52,032 nt of DNA from NCBI GenBank assembly GCA_040905505.1, contig JBBDRL010000027.1:1-52032 (forward strand), written 5' to 3'. The translations under genes were made by a program, and so were the position numbers. Below, piece by piece: positions 1-8,500 of the stretch (positions within the stretch are counted from its first letter, which is position 1; every line of letters starts with the position of its first letter). The notes beneath the pieces are model-generated. The model did not search any database. It was not told where the DNA came from and was given only the letters and a program-made list of their open reading frames with translations. This DNA comes from WHSP01 sp040905505. Its GTDB lineage: Bacteria; Gemmatimonadota; Gemmatimonadetes; Longimicrobiales; Longimicrobiaceae.

Positions 1-2
1 AC

Positions 3-812
3 ACCACCCAGTTCGGCTCGACCAAGCTGCTCGACGGGCGGCTCGGCGGCGTGGATATCGATGCGGACGACCTCACCAGCCTGGTGGCGCTCGACGGTGG
101 TGCGCTGGTCGCCGATGCGAGCGATGTCACGATCGGCTCCGATGTCTCCGTCGGCACGTATACCCTGACGGTCGAGGCTACCGACGATACCGACCTCGAC
201 GTGACGCTCACCGATCAGGACGGCAACGTAATCGGCACCGACTCCATCACCGTCGATAACGCCACGCAGGACATCGACGGCGATCAGACGATGACGTTCG
301 GCGCCGGCGACAGCGCCGTCTCCATCAACATCGCAGACACGGCAGATCTTGGTGCGTTCGACGGCGAGTCGTTCGAAATCACGGGTGGCGGCGGCGACTT
401 CATGGTTGGCTCCAGCGGTGCCTACGCCACCGGCGGCACCACCGGCGACTTGCTGAACTTCGAGTCCGTCAACCTCACCACTAACGGAAGCGGTCTGGAC
501 ATCGATACCCTCGACCTCAACAGCGCGGCCAATGCACAGACGGCGCTGACCAGCATCGACTCGGCCATCAGCACGGTCAACGAGGCGGTCGGGAGCATCG
601 GTGCCTTCCAGAACCGGATCGAGAACGCGGTCGCCAACCTGAAGACGGCGATCGAGAACCTCTCGGCATCGGAGTCCGTCATCCGCGACCTGGACATGGC
701 CGAGGAGATGACGAGCTTCACCAAGAACCAGATCCTGCAGCAGGCCGGTACGGCCATGCTCGCGCAGGCAAACCAGAGCAGTCAGAGCGTATTGCAGCTG
801 CTCGGTGGGTAA
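3..812 (+). CDS. fliC: Flagellin, 5'-truncated by the window edge
   Basis: Structural subunit of the flagellar filament. The reading frame is already open at the left edge and begins in the conserved N-terminal D1 helix region (TTQFGSTKLLDG), so the true start lies outside the window. The last 85 or so residues are the classic flagellin C-terminal D1/D0 helices (IGAFQNRIENAV, then NILQQAGTAMLAQANQ-like sequence ending VLQLLGG). Between them lie about 140 residues rich in Asp, Thr and Gly, the variable surface-exposed domain. A strong terminator follows the stop codon, so this is probably an independently transcribed, abundant message. The family call is secure; the symbol is by family and does not distinguish paralogues. 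Confidence 0.95.
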   Translation, partial: TTQFGSTKLLDGRLGGVDIDADDLTSLVALDGGALVADASDVTIGSDVSVGTYTLTVEATDDTDLDVTLTDQDGNVIGTDSITVDNATQDIDGDQTMTFGAGDSAVSINIADTADLGAFDGESFEITGGGGDFMVGSSGAYATGGTTGDLLNFESVNLTTNGSGLDIDTLDLNSAANAQTALTSIDSAISTVNEAVGSIGAFQNRIENAVANLKTAIENLSASESVIRDLDMAEEMTSFTKNQILQQAGTAMLAQANQSSQSVLQLLGG

Positions 813-829
813 TTTACCCGATGAGCGCG

Positions 830-865
830 CTCCTGGAGTCGGAGACGTCCGGCTCCAGGAGTTTT
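830..865 (+). terminator. Rho-independent terminator after flagellin
   Basis: A 14-bp stem (830-843 pairing with 848-861, with a single G-T wobble) closes a GACG tetraloop and is followed directly by TTTT. It sits 17 bp after the flagellin stop codon and just ahead of the fliD ribosome binding site, so fliD is expressed either by read-through or from a promoter not identified here. Confidence 0.88.
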
Positions 866-884
866 CCCACATAGGAGGTGGGTG

Positions 885-3155
885 ATGGCTTCCATAGGAT
901 CATTCAGCGGAATCGCCAGCGGAATCCAGTGGCGGGACATGGTCGATCAGATGATGCAGGTCGAGGCCAACCGCCGCATTTCGCCCGTCCAGACCCAGGT
1001 CGGCACCGCGCAGAAGCGGCGCGACGCCTGGAACAATTTCAGCAGCCTGCTCTCGAAGTTCCGCACCTCGGCACAGGCGCTTCAGGACGGCAGTTCCTTC
1101 GACACGCTAAAGGCTTCGGTGAGCGAGAGCCCGACCTCCGGGAAGGCTCTGTTCACGGCGACGCCGTCGGCGACCGCCTCACCAGGAAGCTACCAGGTCG
1201 AGGTCGTGAACCTCGCCCGGGCCGACAAGCTGAGCGGCGGCGTCTTCGCCGCGACCGGCGACGCGCTTGGAATCGAGGGCGACTTCTTCGTCAACGGTCA
1301 GCGGGTGGATGTCGTGGCAGGCGATACGCTCGCCTCTCTGCGCGATAAGATCAACGCGGAGAACAGCGGCTCGGAGCCGACACGCGTCACGGCCACGATC
1401 CTTTCCACCAGCGCCGACGAGCACCGGCTCGTACTGACGAGTGGCACCACCGGCACACGCGGGCTCGAGCTCGTCGACGGTGACGACGGCGCCCTCGAGA
1501 GCCTCGGGATCACAACTGGAGCGTTTGCACAGAACACCGATCCGGACGACGCCGGCAACACCCAGTCGCAGCGCTTCTCCAGCACCACGACGCCGCTCGC
1601 ATCGATGCTCGGCGTCACCGCGCCTCCGGCCGTGACCACGATCGATATCGACGGGCAGAAGGTCACGGTCGATCTTGAGAACGATACGATGCTCGAGCTC
1701 ATGAACCGCATCGCGGCCGCAGGCGGTAGCGCCTCGCTCGACCAGGAGACGGTCTCGGGGACGGCCATGAATCGGCTCACGGTCGCCGGTTCGGTCACGG
1801 CTGACGTCGACGCGGGCGACCCGGCCGCGAGCCAGCGCGTGGTCGAGCTGCTCGGATTCCAGACCGGCGTCCGGGCTTCGTCCATCACCACCGGCGAAGA
1901 CGCGAGCGTCAAGATCGACGGGTTCGAGCTGACGCGCCGTTCCAATGTAGTTTCCGATGCCATCGAGGGCGTCACGCTGAACCTCCAGTCGGCCGAGGAA
2001 GGGACCGACACCGAGCTGGTCGTCACACGCGACCTCGGCGCCGTCGTCAAGGCCGCCGAATCGATGGCTTCGGCGTACAACGAGCTGGTCAAGTTCGCCG
2101 ACGTGCAGGCGGCTCCGGGTCAGCCACTCGCGTCGAATGCCTCGTTCCGGGCGACCATGACCTCCCTCAGCCGAACCCTGTTGAGCGGAGTCGAGGGCCT
2201 CGAGGAAAGCAACCCGTACACGCACGCGTCGATCGCCGGAATCGAACTCACCAAGGAGGGCCATCTCGAGGTCGACTCCACCAAGCTGAAGAGCGCGCTC
2301 GAGACCAACCTCAGCGACGTTCGGTCGCTCCTCACGTCGAGCGGTTCGACCACGGATGCCGAGGTCAGCTACATCCTCGGTGGCTCCGAGGCCAAGCCGG
2401 GCGGCTACGAGATCGATATTACCGCCGCGGCGACCCAGGCGACCACCATCGGCGCCGCGTGGGCAGACGTGAACGCCTATGCCGCCGGTGACGGTGTTTC
2501 CGATACCCTCACCCTTACCGATTCCTTCAGCGGCAAGACGGTGGACTACGTGATCGCGGACGGAGATGGCCTGGCCACGACGGTGAGCTCGCTCAACGCC
2601 GCCTTCGAAGCGGAGGGCCTGCGGGTCACGGCCACCGAGGAGGGCGGGGCCCTTCGCATCAGCGCCAGCGAGTACGGCGCCTCGAACACCTTCACTGTCT
2701 CCGGCGCGGCGGCGGGCCAGCTCGGTCTGGTGGAGGACACATTCGCCGGCACCGATGTCGAGGGGACCATCGGTGGGCTCGCAGCGACCGGTAAGGGTCG
2801 CACGCTCACCGGCGCCGACGGCGGAGATACCGAGGGAATTGCGATTCGCTATACCGGTACGACAGCCCGGACCGCTGGCGAGGTTCGCTACGTCCTGGGC
2901 GTCGGCGGCATGTTCGACCAGCTCGTCGAGCCGGCCATCCGTGAGAGCGATGGCACCATCGCCAGTCAGGTGGGCGCGCTCGATCGGTCGATCAACACCA
3001 TGAACAGCCGTCTGGACGACATCGAGGCTCGCCTCGAGGTCCGTCGCGAAGCTCTGATCTCTCAGTTCACTCGCATGGAAGCAGCATTGAGCCAGCTTCA
3101 GTCGCAGGGCAACTGGCTTACCGCTCAGATCCAATCGCTCGGAGGTGGCCAGTGA
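885..3155 (+). CDS. fliD: Flagellar filament cap protein FliD (HAP2)
   Basis: Forms the cap at the filament tip under which flagellin monomers fold. The N-terminus (SIGSFSGIASGIQWRDMVDQ) is the FliD_N domain, and the last 65 residues are the coiled-coil FliD_C end (INTMNSRLDDIEARLEV, ending in WLTAQIQSLGGG). At 756 aa it is well above the roughly 450-500 aa of enterobacterial FliD; the extra length lies in the middle, in Thr/Ser/Gly-rich beta-type repeats resembling flagellin hook-IN segments. An ATG at 885 is chosen because the GGAGG at 874-878 is 6 bases upstream; a GTG at 882 is in frame but too close. The stop codon overlaps the GTG of the next gene. Confidence 0.93.
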   Translation: MASIGSFSGIASGIQWRDMVDQMMQVEANRRISPVQTQVGTAQKRRDAWNNFSSLLSKFRTSAQALQDGSSFDTLKASVSESPTSGKALFTATPSATASPGSYQVEVVNLARADKLSGGVFAATGDALGIEGDFFVNGQRVDVVAGDTLASLRDKINAENSGSEPTRVTATILSTSADEHRLVLTSGTTGTRGLELVDGDDGALESLGITTGAFAQNTDPDDAGNTQSQRFSSTTTPLASMLGVTAPPAVTTIDIDGQKVTVDLENDTMLELMNRIAAAGGSASLDQETVSGTAMNRLTVAGSVTADVDAGDPAASQRVVELLGFQTGVRASSITTGEDASVKIDGFELTRRSNVVSDAIEGVTLNLQSAEEGTDTELVVTRDLGAVVKAAESMASAYNELVKFADVQAAPGQPLASNASFRATMTSLSRTLLSGVEGLEESNPYTHASIAGIELTKEGHLEVDSTKLKSALETNLSDVRSLLTSSGSTTDAEVSYILGGSEAKPGGYEIDITAAATQATTIGAAWADVNAYAAGDGVSDTLTLTDSFSGKTVDYVIADGDGLATTVSSLNAAFEAEGLRVTATEEGGALRISASEYGASNTFTVSGAAAGQLGLVEDTFAGTDVEGTIGGLAATGKGRTLTGADGGDTEGIAIRYTGTTARTAGEVRYVLGVGGMFDQLVEPAIRESDGTIASQVGALDRSINTMNSRLDDIEARLEVRREALISQFTRMEAALSQLQSQGNWLTAQIQSLGGGQ

Positions 3156-3583
3156 CCGTCGCGACGATGAACCTCACAGAGAGGCGCGCCCGTGACGAGG
3201 ACGTTGCGCGCGCGCACACTCTATTCGACTGCTTTGCGGCGATCACCGAGCGCGGCCTCGAGGCCGTCGCTGCGGGAGATTTCCAGGGCGTTGACGACGC
3301 AGTGGGGGCCCGCCAGGACCTCATACGAATCCTCGATGATGTCTTCGGGTCGCTCCTCGACCCGTCCGGACCCGCCACCCAGAGGTCCGCAGACGACCTG
3401 AATGCCCTCCGCGACCATGCCGAGGCCGTTCACGTCACGGATGCCAAGCTCAAGCTCGCCCTCGGCGCCGAGCGTCAGCGCCTCGCCCACGAGATCGATG
3501 CCCTCGACGACGAGGAGGCCATTCGATCGGCGTACGGGCAGACCCAGCGGACCGACGGGCGAACGATTAATATCGTCCGCTGA
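3152..3583 (+). CDS. Small helical protein, possible FliT-like flagellar chaperone
   Basis: A 143-residue, largely helical and charged protein. Its GTG start overlaps the fliD stop codon (GTGA), and GGAGG lies a few bases upstream, so translation is probably coupled to fliD. The central pattern (aromatic, then AAGDF, then a conserved-looking Arg followed by LIRILDD) resembles FliT-type export chaperones, which bind FliD and sit next to fliD/fliS in many genomes. That assignment rests on position, size and helical pattern only; no diagnostic motif is visible. The C-terminal 20 residues are polar and look unstructured. Confidence 0.6.
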   Translation: MTVATMNLTERRARDEDVARAHTLFDCFAAITERGLEAVAAGDFQGVDDAVGARQDLIRILDDVFGSLLDPSGPATQRSADDLNALRDHAEAVHVTDAKLKLALGAERQRLAHEIDALDDEEAIRSAYGQTQRTDGRTINIVR

Positions 3584-3589
3584 AACGAC

Positions 3590-3616
3590 TCAAGTTCGGC
3601 ACAAGGCGTCCGAAAC
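3590..3616 (+). promoter_or_regulatory. Candidate sigma-28 (FliA) promoter upstream of fliS
   Basis: TCAAGTTC at 3590-3597 and TCCGAAAC at 3609-3616 match the sigma-28 pattern TAAAGTTT and GCCGATAA at 6 of 8 and 5 of 8 positions with the canonical 11-base spacing. It begins 7 bases after the preceding stop codon and about 50 bases before the fliS start. Imperfect, but position and spacing fit late flagellar genes. Confidence 0.45.
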
Positions 3617-3664
3617 TCTGTTATAGAAATCGCAACGTCTTCACCCTTCTGAGGTACGCATCCC

Positions 3665-4093
3665 ATGACCTATGCAGCACAAACCGCCCGCTACGTCGAG
3701 AACGACGTGCTCACACGCTCGCCCGAGTGGATCGTCCCGTTGCTGTACGATCATCTGCTCTCGAGCCTGAGACGTGCGGTGGTACAGATCGAGGCGAAGG
3801 ACCTGGACGGACGGGCAGAGAGCCTCGGCAAGGCGTCCGCGATCGTCGGTGAGCTGCTGGGCTCGCTGGATCGGGAGAACGGCGGCGAGATTGCCGAAGG
3901 GCTGGCGTCGCTCTACACCTACTTCGCGCTGGAACTGCTGAACGTAGGACGGTCGCGCGAAATCGGGGCGCTTCCAAGCCTCATCGAAATGGTTGAGGAG
4001 TTGCACACGGCCTGGGTGACGGCCGCGCAGGCCGTGGCCCCGCGCCCGACGCAGCGCCCGACGCAGCCAGCGCTCGCGGCATCGGCGGCATGA
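3665..4093 (+). CDS. fliS: Flagellin export chaperone FliS
   Basis: Cytoplasmic chaperone that binds the C-terminal helix of flagellin and keeps it unpolymerised until export. The N-terminus shows the family pattern of a Tyr, then a helix (ENDVLTRSPEWIVPLLYDHLL), where LLYD and the following charged helix are the FliS signature. Length is 142 aa, slightly above the usual 125-135, with an Ala/Pro/Thr-rich C-terminal tail from about residue 122. The stop codon overlaps the ATG of the next gene (ATGA at 4090-4093), indicating coupled translation. The position between fliD and flgM supports the call. Confidence 0.92.
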   Translation: MTYAAQTARYVENDVLTRSPEWIVPLLYDHLLSSLRRAVVQIEAKDLDGRAESLGKASAIVGELLGSLDRENGGEIAEGLASLYTYFALELLNVGRSREIGALPSLIEMVEELHTAWVTAAQAVAPRPTQRPTQPALAASAA

Positions 4094-4497
4094 ACGCAAA
4101 CGCCCTTCCCCTCCCCGCGCGGCTGAGCGAACGGCTTCAGTTGTACGCGCGCTATGTGGCGCTCGTGGCGGAGCAGCTCGCGGCCCTGCGGGAAGACCGG
4201 CCTTATGAGCTGACGAACTTGGAGGAAGAGCGTGCTGGATTGGAGGCCCGTCTGCAGGACACCGACGGCAGGGTGGTCGACGACACCATCACCGCGGCGA
4301 GGCTCGACGAGTTCCTCAGCCTCGGGCTCGCGGCCCTCCAGGAAGATGTGGACGGCAAGCACGCGCTGGAAGATCGCTGGGCGCGGCTGAGCGACGGAGC
4401 GATCCGATCCGCGAGGGTCGTCGCTCCGCCCAGGATCCCGGGGGGCAGCTACCCCGAGACGCGATCGGCGGGAAGTCGGTTGGATCGAAGGCTCTAG
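4090..4497 (+). CDS. Small coiled-coil protein coupled to fliS, possible FlgN/FliT-type chaperone
   Basis: A 135-residue protein whose ATG overlaps the fliS stop codon. Residues 8-55 form an amphipathic helix (RLSERLQLYARYVALVAEQL) followed by an acidic segment with a regular Leu/Glu spacing (LTNLEEERAGLEARLQD), the general look of FlgN or FliT chaperones. The last 30 residues are basic, Pro/Arg-rich and probably disordered. No catalytic motif is visible. Function is inferred from the tight coupling to fliS and the flagellar setting; it could equally be a lineage-specific flagellar accessory protein. Confidence 0.6.
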   Translation: MNANALPLPARLSERLQLYARYVALVAEQLAALREDRPYELTNLEEERAGLEARLQDTDGRVVDDTITAARLDEFLSLGLAALQEDVDGKHALEDRWARLSDGAIRSARVVAPPRIPGGSYPETRSAGSRLDRRL

Positions 4498-4530
4498 AAG
4501 CCCCTCCACGACTGCTGGCCTGTCGGCGGC

Positions 4531-4558
4531 TAAAGTATTATCCGGACGGTGCCGATAC
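4531..4558 (+). promoter_or_regulatory. Candidate sigma-28 (FliA) promoter of flgM
   Basis: TAAA at 4531-4534 and GCCGATAC at 4551-4558 match the sigma-28 consensus (TAAA, 15 bases, GCCGATAA) with 16 bases between; seven of eight -10 positions are identical. It lies 24 bases upstream of the flgM start codon. FlgM inhibits sigma-28, so a sigma-28 promoter here would make the usual feedback loop. Confidence 0.65.
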
Positions 4559-4581
4559 CTATTTGGCAAAGGAGGACGTTT

Positions 4582-4884
4582 ATGAAGATTTATGGCAACA
4601 GCTCTGAAGTTCTTCGGTCTGACCAGGCGCGGGAACTCCAGAAGAGTGGTAACAACCGCAAGGAATCCGCGCCTCAGCCGGCCTCGCCGGTGGATCGCGG
4701 TGACAAGGTGCAGATCTCCGACGCCGGACGGGCGCTCGCGGCCAAGGCGGCCAGCGGACCTCGTGGCGAGCTGTCGGCAGAGCGCGTCGAGCAGGTTCGG
4801 GAGCGAATCATCTCGGGTGCTTACAACTCCCTCGAGGTCGTCGACCAGGTCGCCCGCAAGCTGATGGCCAGCGGCGATCTCTGA
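4582..4884 (+). CDS. flgM: Anti-sigma-28 factor FlgM
   Basis: Binds and inhibits the flagellar sigma factor FliA until it is exported through the completed hook-basal body. The 100-residue protein has the FlgM layout: a disordered Ser/Lys/Pro-rich N-terminal half with DKVQISDAGRALAAKA, then the sigma-binding helices LSAERVEQVRERIISG and LEVVDQVARKLMASGDL. The start is fixed by AAAGGAGG at 4568-4574, 7 bases before ATG; an upstream in-frame GTG at 4549 falls inside the promoter. A gene of unknown function follows after 25 bases. Confidence 0.93.
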   Translation: MKIYGNSSEVLRSDQARELQKSGNNRKESAPQPASPVDRGDKVQISDAGRALAAKAASGPRGELSAERVEQVRERIISGAYNSLEVVDQVARKLMASGDL

Positions 4885-4909
4885 TTTACCGCTACCTCAT
4901 TCGACGATC

Positions 4910-5458
4910 ATGGAACACCGAATTGCCGCGGAGCTGCTTTACGAGTCCGAAGCCACCCTTCGCATGGTGGACGACGCGCTCGACGAGCTCCGCATCGGCG
5001 ACGCGGAGCAGCGCGTCCCCAGGGCGCACCTGACGGCCGTCTGCTCGAACTTCGATGCGGACGACGACCCCGGCTACGACGTACCGTCGGAACTCTGCGT
5101 CCGCACGTTTTGGCAGATTCAGGAACTGCTGGATGGCGTGCGGCAGAGCCGGGAAACACTCCAGGCGCTGAGCGGCGAGCGCAGGGCGGCCGCCCAGCAG
5201 GAGGACGGTGGGGGGTCAGAGCCGAGCGTGGACCATGCGCTATCGCTTCTCGATCGGCTCGACTCGGCGGATCAGCCGGCTTCGGACGCCGTGCGGGAGC
5301 TATATGCCGAACTGCGGCGCGACCTGTTTGGTCTCCTCGGCCGTTCGGAAGACCATAGCGGTAGCAGCGAGCGTCTGAGCGCCGTGGCACTGCAACTCTC
5401 CGAGGCCGAGGCCCGCCTTACGCGGTTGGCGCATGTGTTCGAGACCGGCGAGGCCTGA
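4910..5458 (+). CDS. Hypothetical helical acidic protein at the end of the flagellar cluster
   Basis: A 182-residue protein not recognised. It is strongly acidic and predicted helical throughout, with no signal peptide or membrane segment. Residues 1-30 (AAELLYESEATLRMVDDAL) and 140-180 are likely amphipathic helices; residues 85-100 are a Gly/Glu/Ser linker. It starts 25 bases after flgM on the same strand and is the last gene before a strong terminator, so it is probably co-transcribed with flgM. FlgN often follows flgM, but the helical pattern here is not convincingly FlgN. No good Shine-Dalgarno is visible before ATG 4910. Confidence 0.65.
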   Translation: MEHRIAAELLYESEATLRMVDDALDELRIGDAEQRVPRAHLTAVCSNFDADDDPGYDVPSELCVRTFWQIQELLDGVRQSRETLQALSGERRAAAQQEDGGGSEPSVDHALSLLDRLDSADQPASDAVRELYAELRRDLFGLLGRSEDHSGSSERLSAVALQLSEAEARLTRLAHVFETGEA

Positions 5459-5533
5459 GCGCAGGGCGTAGGGGGCGTAGCGGCCGTAGCACCCCGTCAC
5501 CAGCGGCGCCGGCGTCGCCTCATCCGAATGCCC

Positions 5534-5572
5534 AAAGGGCCCCACCGACCTCGGTCTGGGGCCCTTTCTTTA
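5534..5572. terminator. Bidirectional terminator between the flagellar cluster and the histidine kinase
   Basis: A perfect 11-bp stem, AAAGGGCCCCA at 5534-5544 with TGGGGCCCTTT at 5557-5567, has A/T-rich flanks on both outer sides (CTTTAT on the right). It lies between two convergent genes and should end transcripts from both. Confidence 0.9.
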
Positions 5573-5598
5573 TCCCTCGTGCGGATACGCGGGGCGAA

Positions 5599-8500
5599 TC
5601 AGGCCGTGGAGCCCGCCTCCACCGGCAACCTACCGGCAGCGACGGAGCTCGCCAGCAGCTCCGCGATCGTCCGGATCGGGGACGGGGCCAGCGTCGACAC
5701 CCGGTCGGCTGCGGCTCGCAGGCGCGTCAGTTCGCGCTTGCCGAGCTCGGGCGGTACCACGATGACGACCGGCACGTGCCTCAGCCGCTCGTCCCTCCGC
5801 ATGCGGACCATCACCGACAATGCATCGGCTCTCGGCAGCACCAGATTCAGGATGGCCACCGAGGTCGGTCCGCGCAGCATTGCTTCCAACGCCTCCTCGC
5901 CGTCCTCCGCCCCACGCACTGCACAGCCACTACTCGCGAGCGACTCACCGATGATGCGCCTCAGATCGGCGTCCGGATCGCCGATCACGGCCGAGCAACC
6001 CTGCAGGCGACCGCAGACCAGTTGAACCGCATCGAGCGTCGCGTCGAGAGATGCGGGCTTCGGCAGCGCCCAGAAGGCGCCAGCCTCCCGGGCCAGCCCC
6101 GGATTGGACTCGTCCGAGACGAATAGAAGCGTACGGACCAGACGACTGCCCCCGTTTCCCCGAAGACCGGTGAGCGCCCGCCATGCGCGATCACCCGGAG
6201 TGCTGAGATCGAGCGCGACCAGATCGGTCAGCTCCTCTCGCGCGAGCGCAATCAGGTGCATCGGGTCGGCGGTCCCAAGGAGACGGATTCCCGAGTCGGG
6301 CGTCACCTGAACGGACGACAGCGCGTCCTCATCACCCCTGAGCACGACTACCGTCGAAGGTGATTCGCGCGATCCCGGGGTGTGCCCGCCGCGCCGGCTG
6401 ATCGGCAGACGGACGATGAATTCCGACCCTGCACCGACGATGCTCCTGAGCTCGACGTCTCCGCCCATGAGTCGCGCGAGCCGCCGCGCGATCGGCAGCC
6501 CGAGTCCCGTTCCGCCCGCGGATCGCGTCAGGTCGCTGTCGACCTGGTAGAACTCCTCGAAGATGAGGTTCTGCTTCTCCTCCGTGATCCCCGGCCCGCT
6601 GTCGCGGACCCTCACTTCGACGGATTCTTCGGACATCGCGTACGAGACGCGAACCTCCCCCTCCTCCGTGAACTTCACCGCGTTCGACAGAAGGTTGAGC
6701 AAAATCTGACTCACGCGTGTTTCGTCGGCGAGCACCAGGCGAGCGTCCGGCGGCGGAACGGAGGACTCGTCGACCTCGAGCGCCAGACCCTTCGCGGCCG
6801 CGAGCGGCGCGACTTGGGGGAGGCAACGCTCGACCACGAGCGCCAGATCCACCTCGGTCAGCACGACGTCCAGCTGGCCGCTCCCGATCTTCGCCAGGTC
6901 GAGCACCTGGTTGATCAGCCCGAGCAGGTGCTTAGATGTCTCCCGGATGCGCGTAAGCATCCCCTTCTGATCCGGATTGAGCGAGCCCTTGACCTCCAGA
7001 TCGAGCAGGTCCGTGTACCCGATCACGGCGTTGATCGGGGTGCGCAGCTCATGGCTCATCATCGCCAGGAACTGGTCTTTCGCTTTCGTGGCGTCGCGGA
7101 GCTCACGGTTCACCGTCTCGAGCATCTCCGCCTGCTCGCGTAGCTGCCGATTCGTATGACGCAGCATCTCGGCGTACTGGCGCTCGTCCGTCACGTCCCG
7201 AAAGACCAGTGCGCCGCCCGCCGCCATCCCTGCGGCGGTGATGATCGGCGCCGCGGAGCCCGACAGCTGGCGGTCGTCTCCCCACGGCGCCCGCGTGACG
7301 AAGTCCATCCGCCGCACCCGCTCACCGCGCAGCGCCCGAGCCAGCGGCAGCTCCGCGGCCGTGCACGGCTTACCATCCACCGAGACGAGATTGAACGCCG
7401 CTGGCCAATCCTCCAGTGGCACATCCGCGATTGGCGCCCCGAGTAGCTCCTCGGCTGCCTTGTTCGTACGCTCCACCTTGCCGGACCCGTCTACGACGAC
7501 CACCCCGTCCGCCATCTGGTCGAGCAGTGCGCCGAAGCGAAGGGCTTCACGCTTCGCCTCTGCCTGAGCGATCTCGACTGACGTGAACAGCTCAGCCGTA
7601 TGAAGGGCCGCGGCGGCCGTTGCACCCAACGCCTGGGCGAACGCGATCTCGCCTGCCTCGTATTCTCGCGCCTCCCGGTAGCCGTCCCAGGAGGCGACGC
7701 CGACCACATGACCTCGCACCATCATCGGAAGCGTCAGCGATGCGGACGGGCTCTCGGTGCCGCTCGAGAAGACCGAGATGGGCTGAACGTCCGACGTCAG
7801 TCCGGTGACGTACGGCTCCCCCGTAGCCACTGCCTCGGCCAGGCCCGGCAGCATCGCGACGGGCGCGCGGACCTGGCGGATGTCCTCCGAACCGAGGCGG
7901 TCCATGACCATACTGTCCTCCCGAAGGATGAGGCGCTTGCGCCCAATCAGCGTCTCTCCTTCTTCGTCGAACGTGTAGAGCGATGCCACGTCGGCGCCCA
8001 GGAGCTCACCGATCGTCCCCAGGAAGAACTCGACGACTTCCTCCGGATCCAGTGAGGTGGACAGACGCTGTGCCGCCTTCTGCGCCGAGTAAAGCTGCGT
8101 CGCCAGCTCGCGCGCCTCCAGCTCCCGTCCCCGCGCCATCGCCTCTGCTTGCTGTAGCTCGGCCGCCCGCTGCGCCAGCTGCGTCGCAAGCTGGCGAGCA
8201 TCACGTTCAGCGTCTTCCCGCCTCACGATCTCTTCGCGCTGACGAGTCAGCGACCGCTGAAGCATGTAGAGGAAGGCGGCCAGTGCCAACCCGACCCCTA
8301 GCCCCGCAACCCAGATCGCCAGGCGGGTCGCCTGGAAGACGCCTTCGTCGATCGGCTCGTACGCGAACCGGAGCGTCCAGTCGGTATCGGCGACGCGGAC
8401 AGGGACGTCGATCGTGGGCCAGCCCGGGGGCAGCGGTACGGTCGTGATGGCCTGGCCCGGCGGCGCATAAACCGCATACAGCCCCGAGCTCGGTTCAGCG

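Noticed and set aside
1179..3134. A 651-residue open frame on the minus strand, opposite fliD
   Set aside because: It runs over a clearly real FliD gene, has no domain, and its Arg/Gly/Leu composition is typical of high-GC antisense frames.
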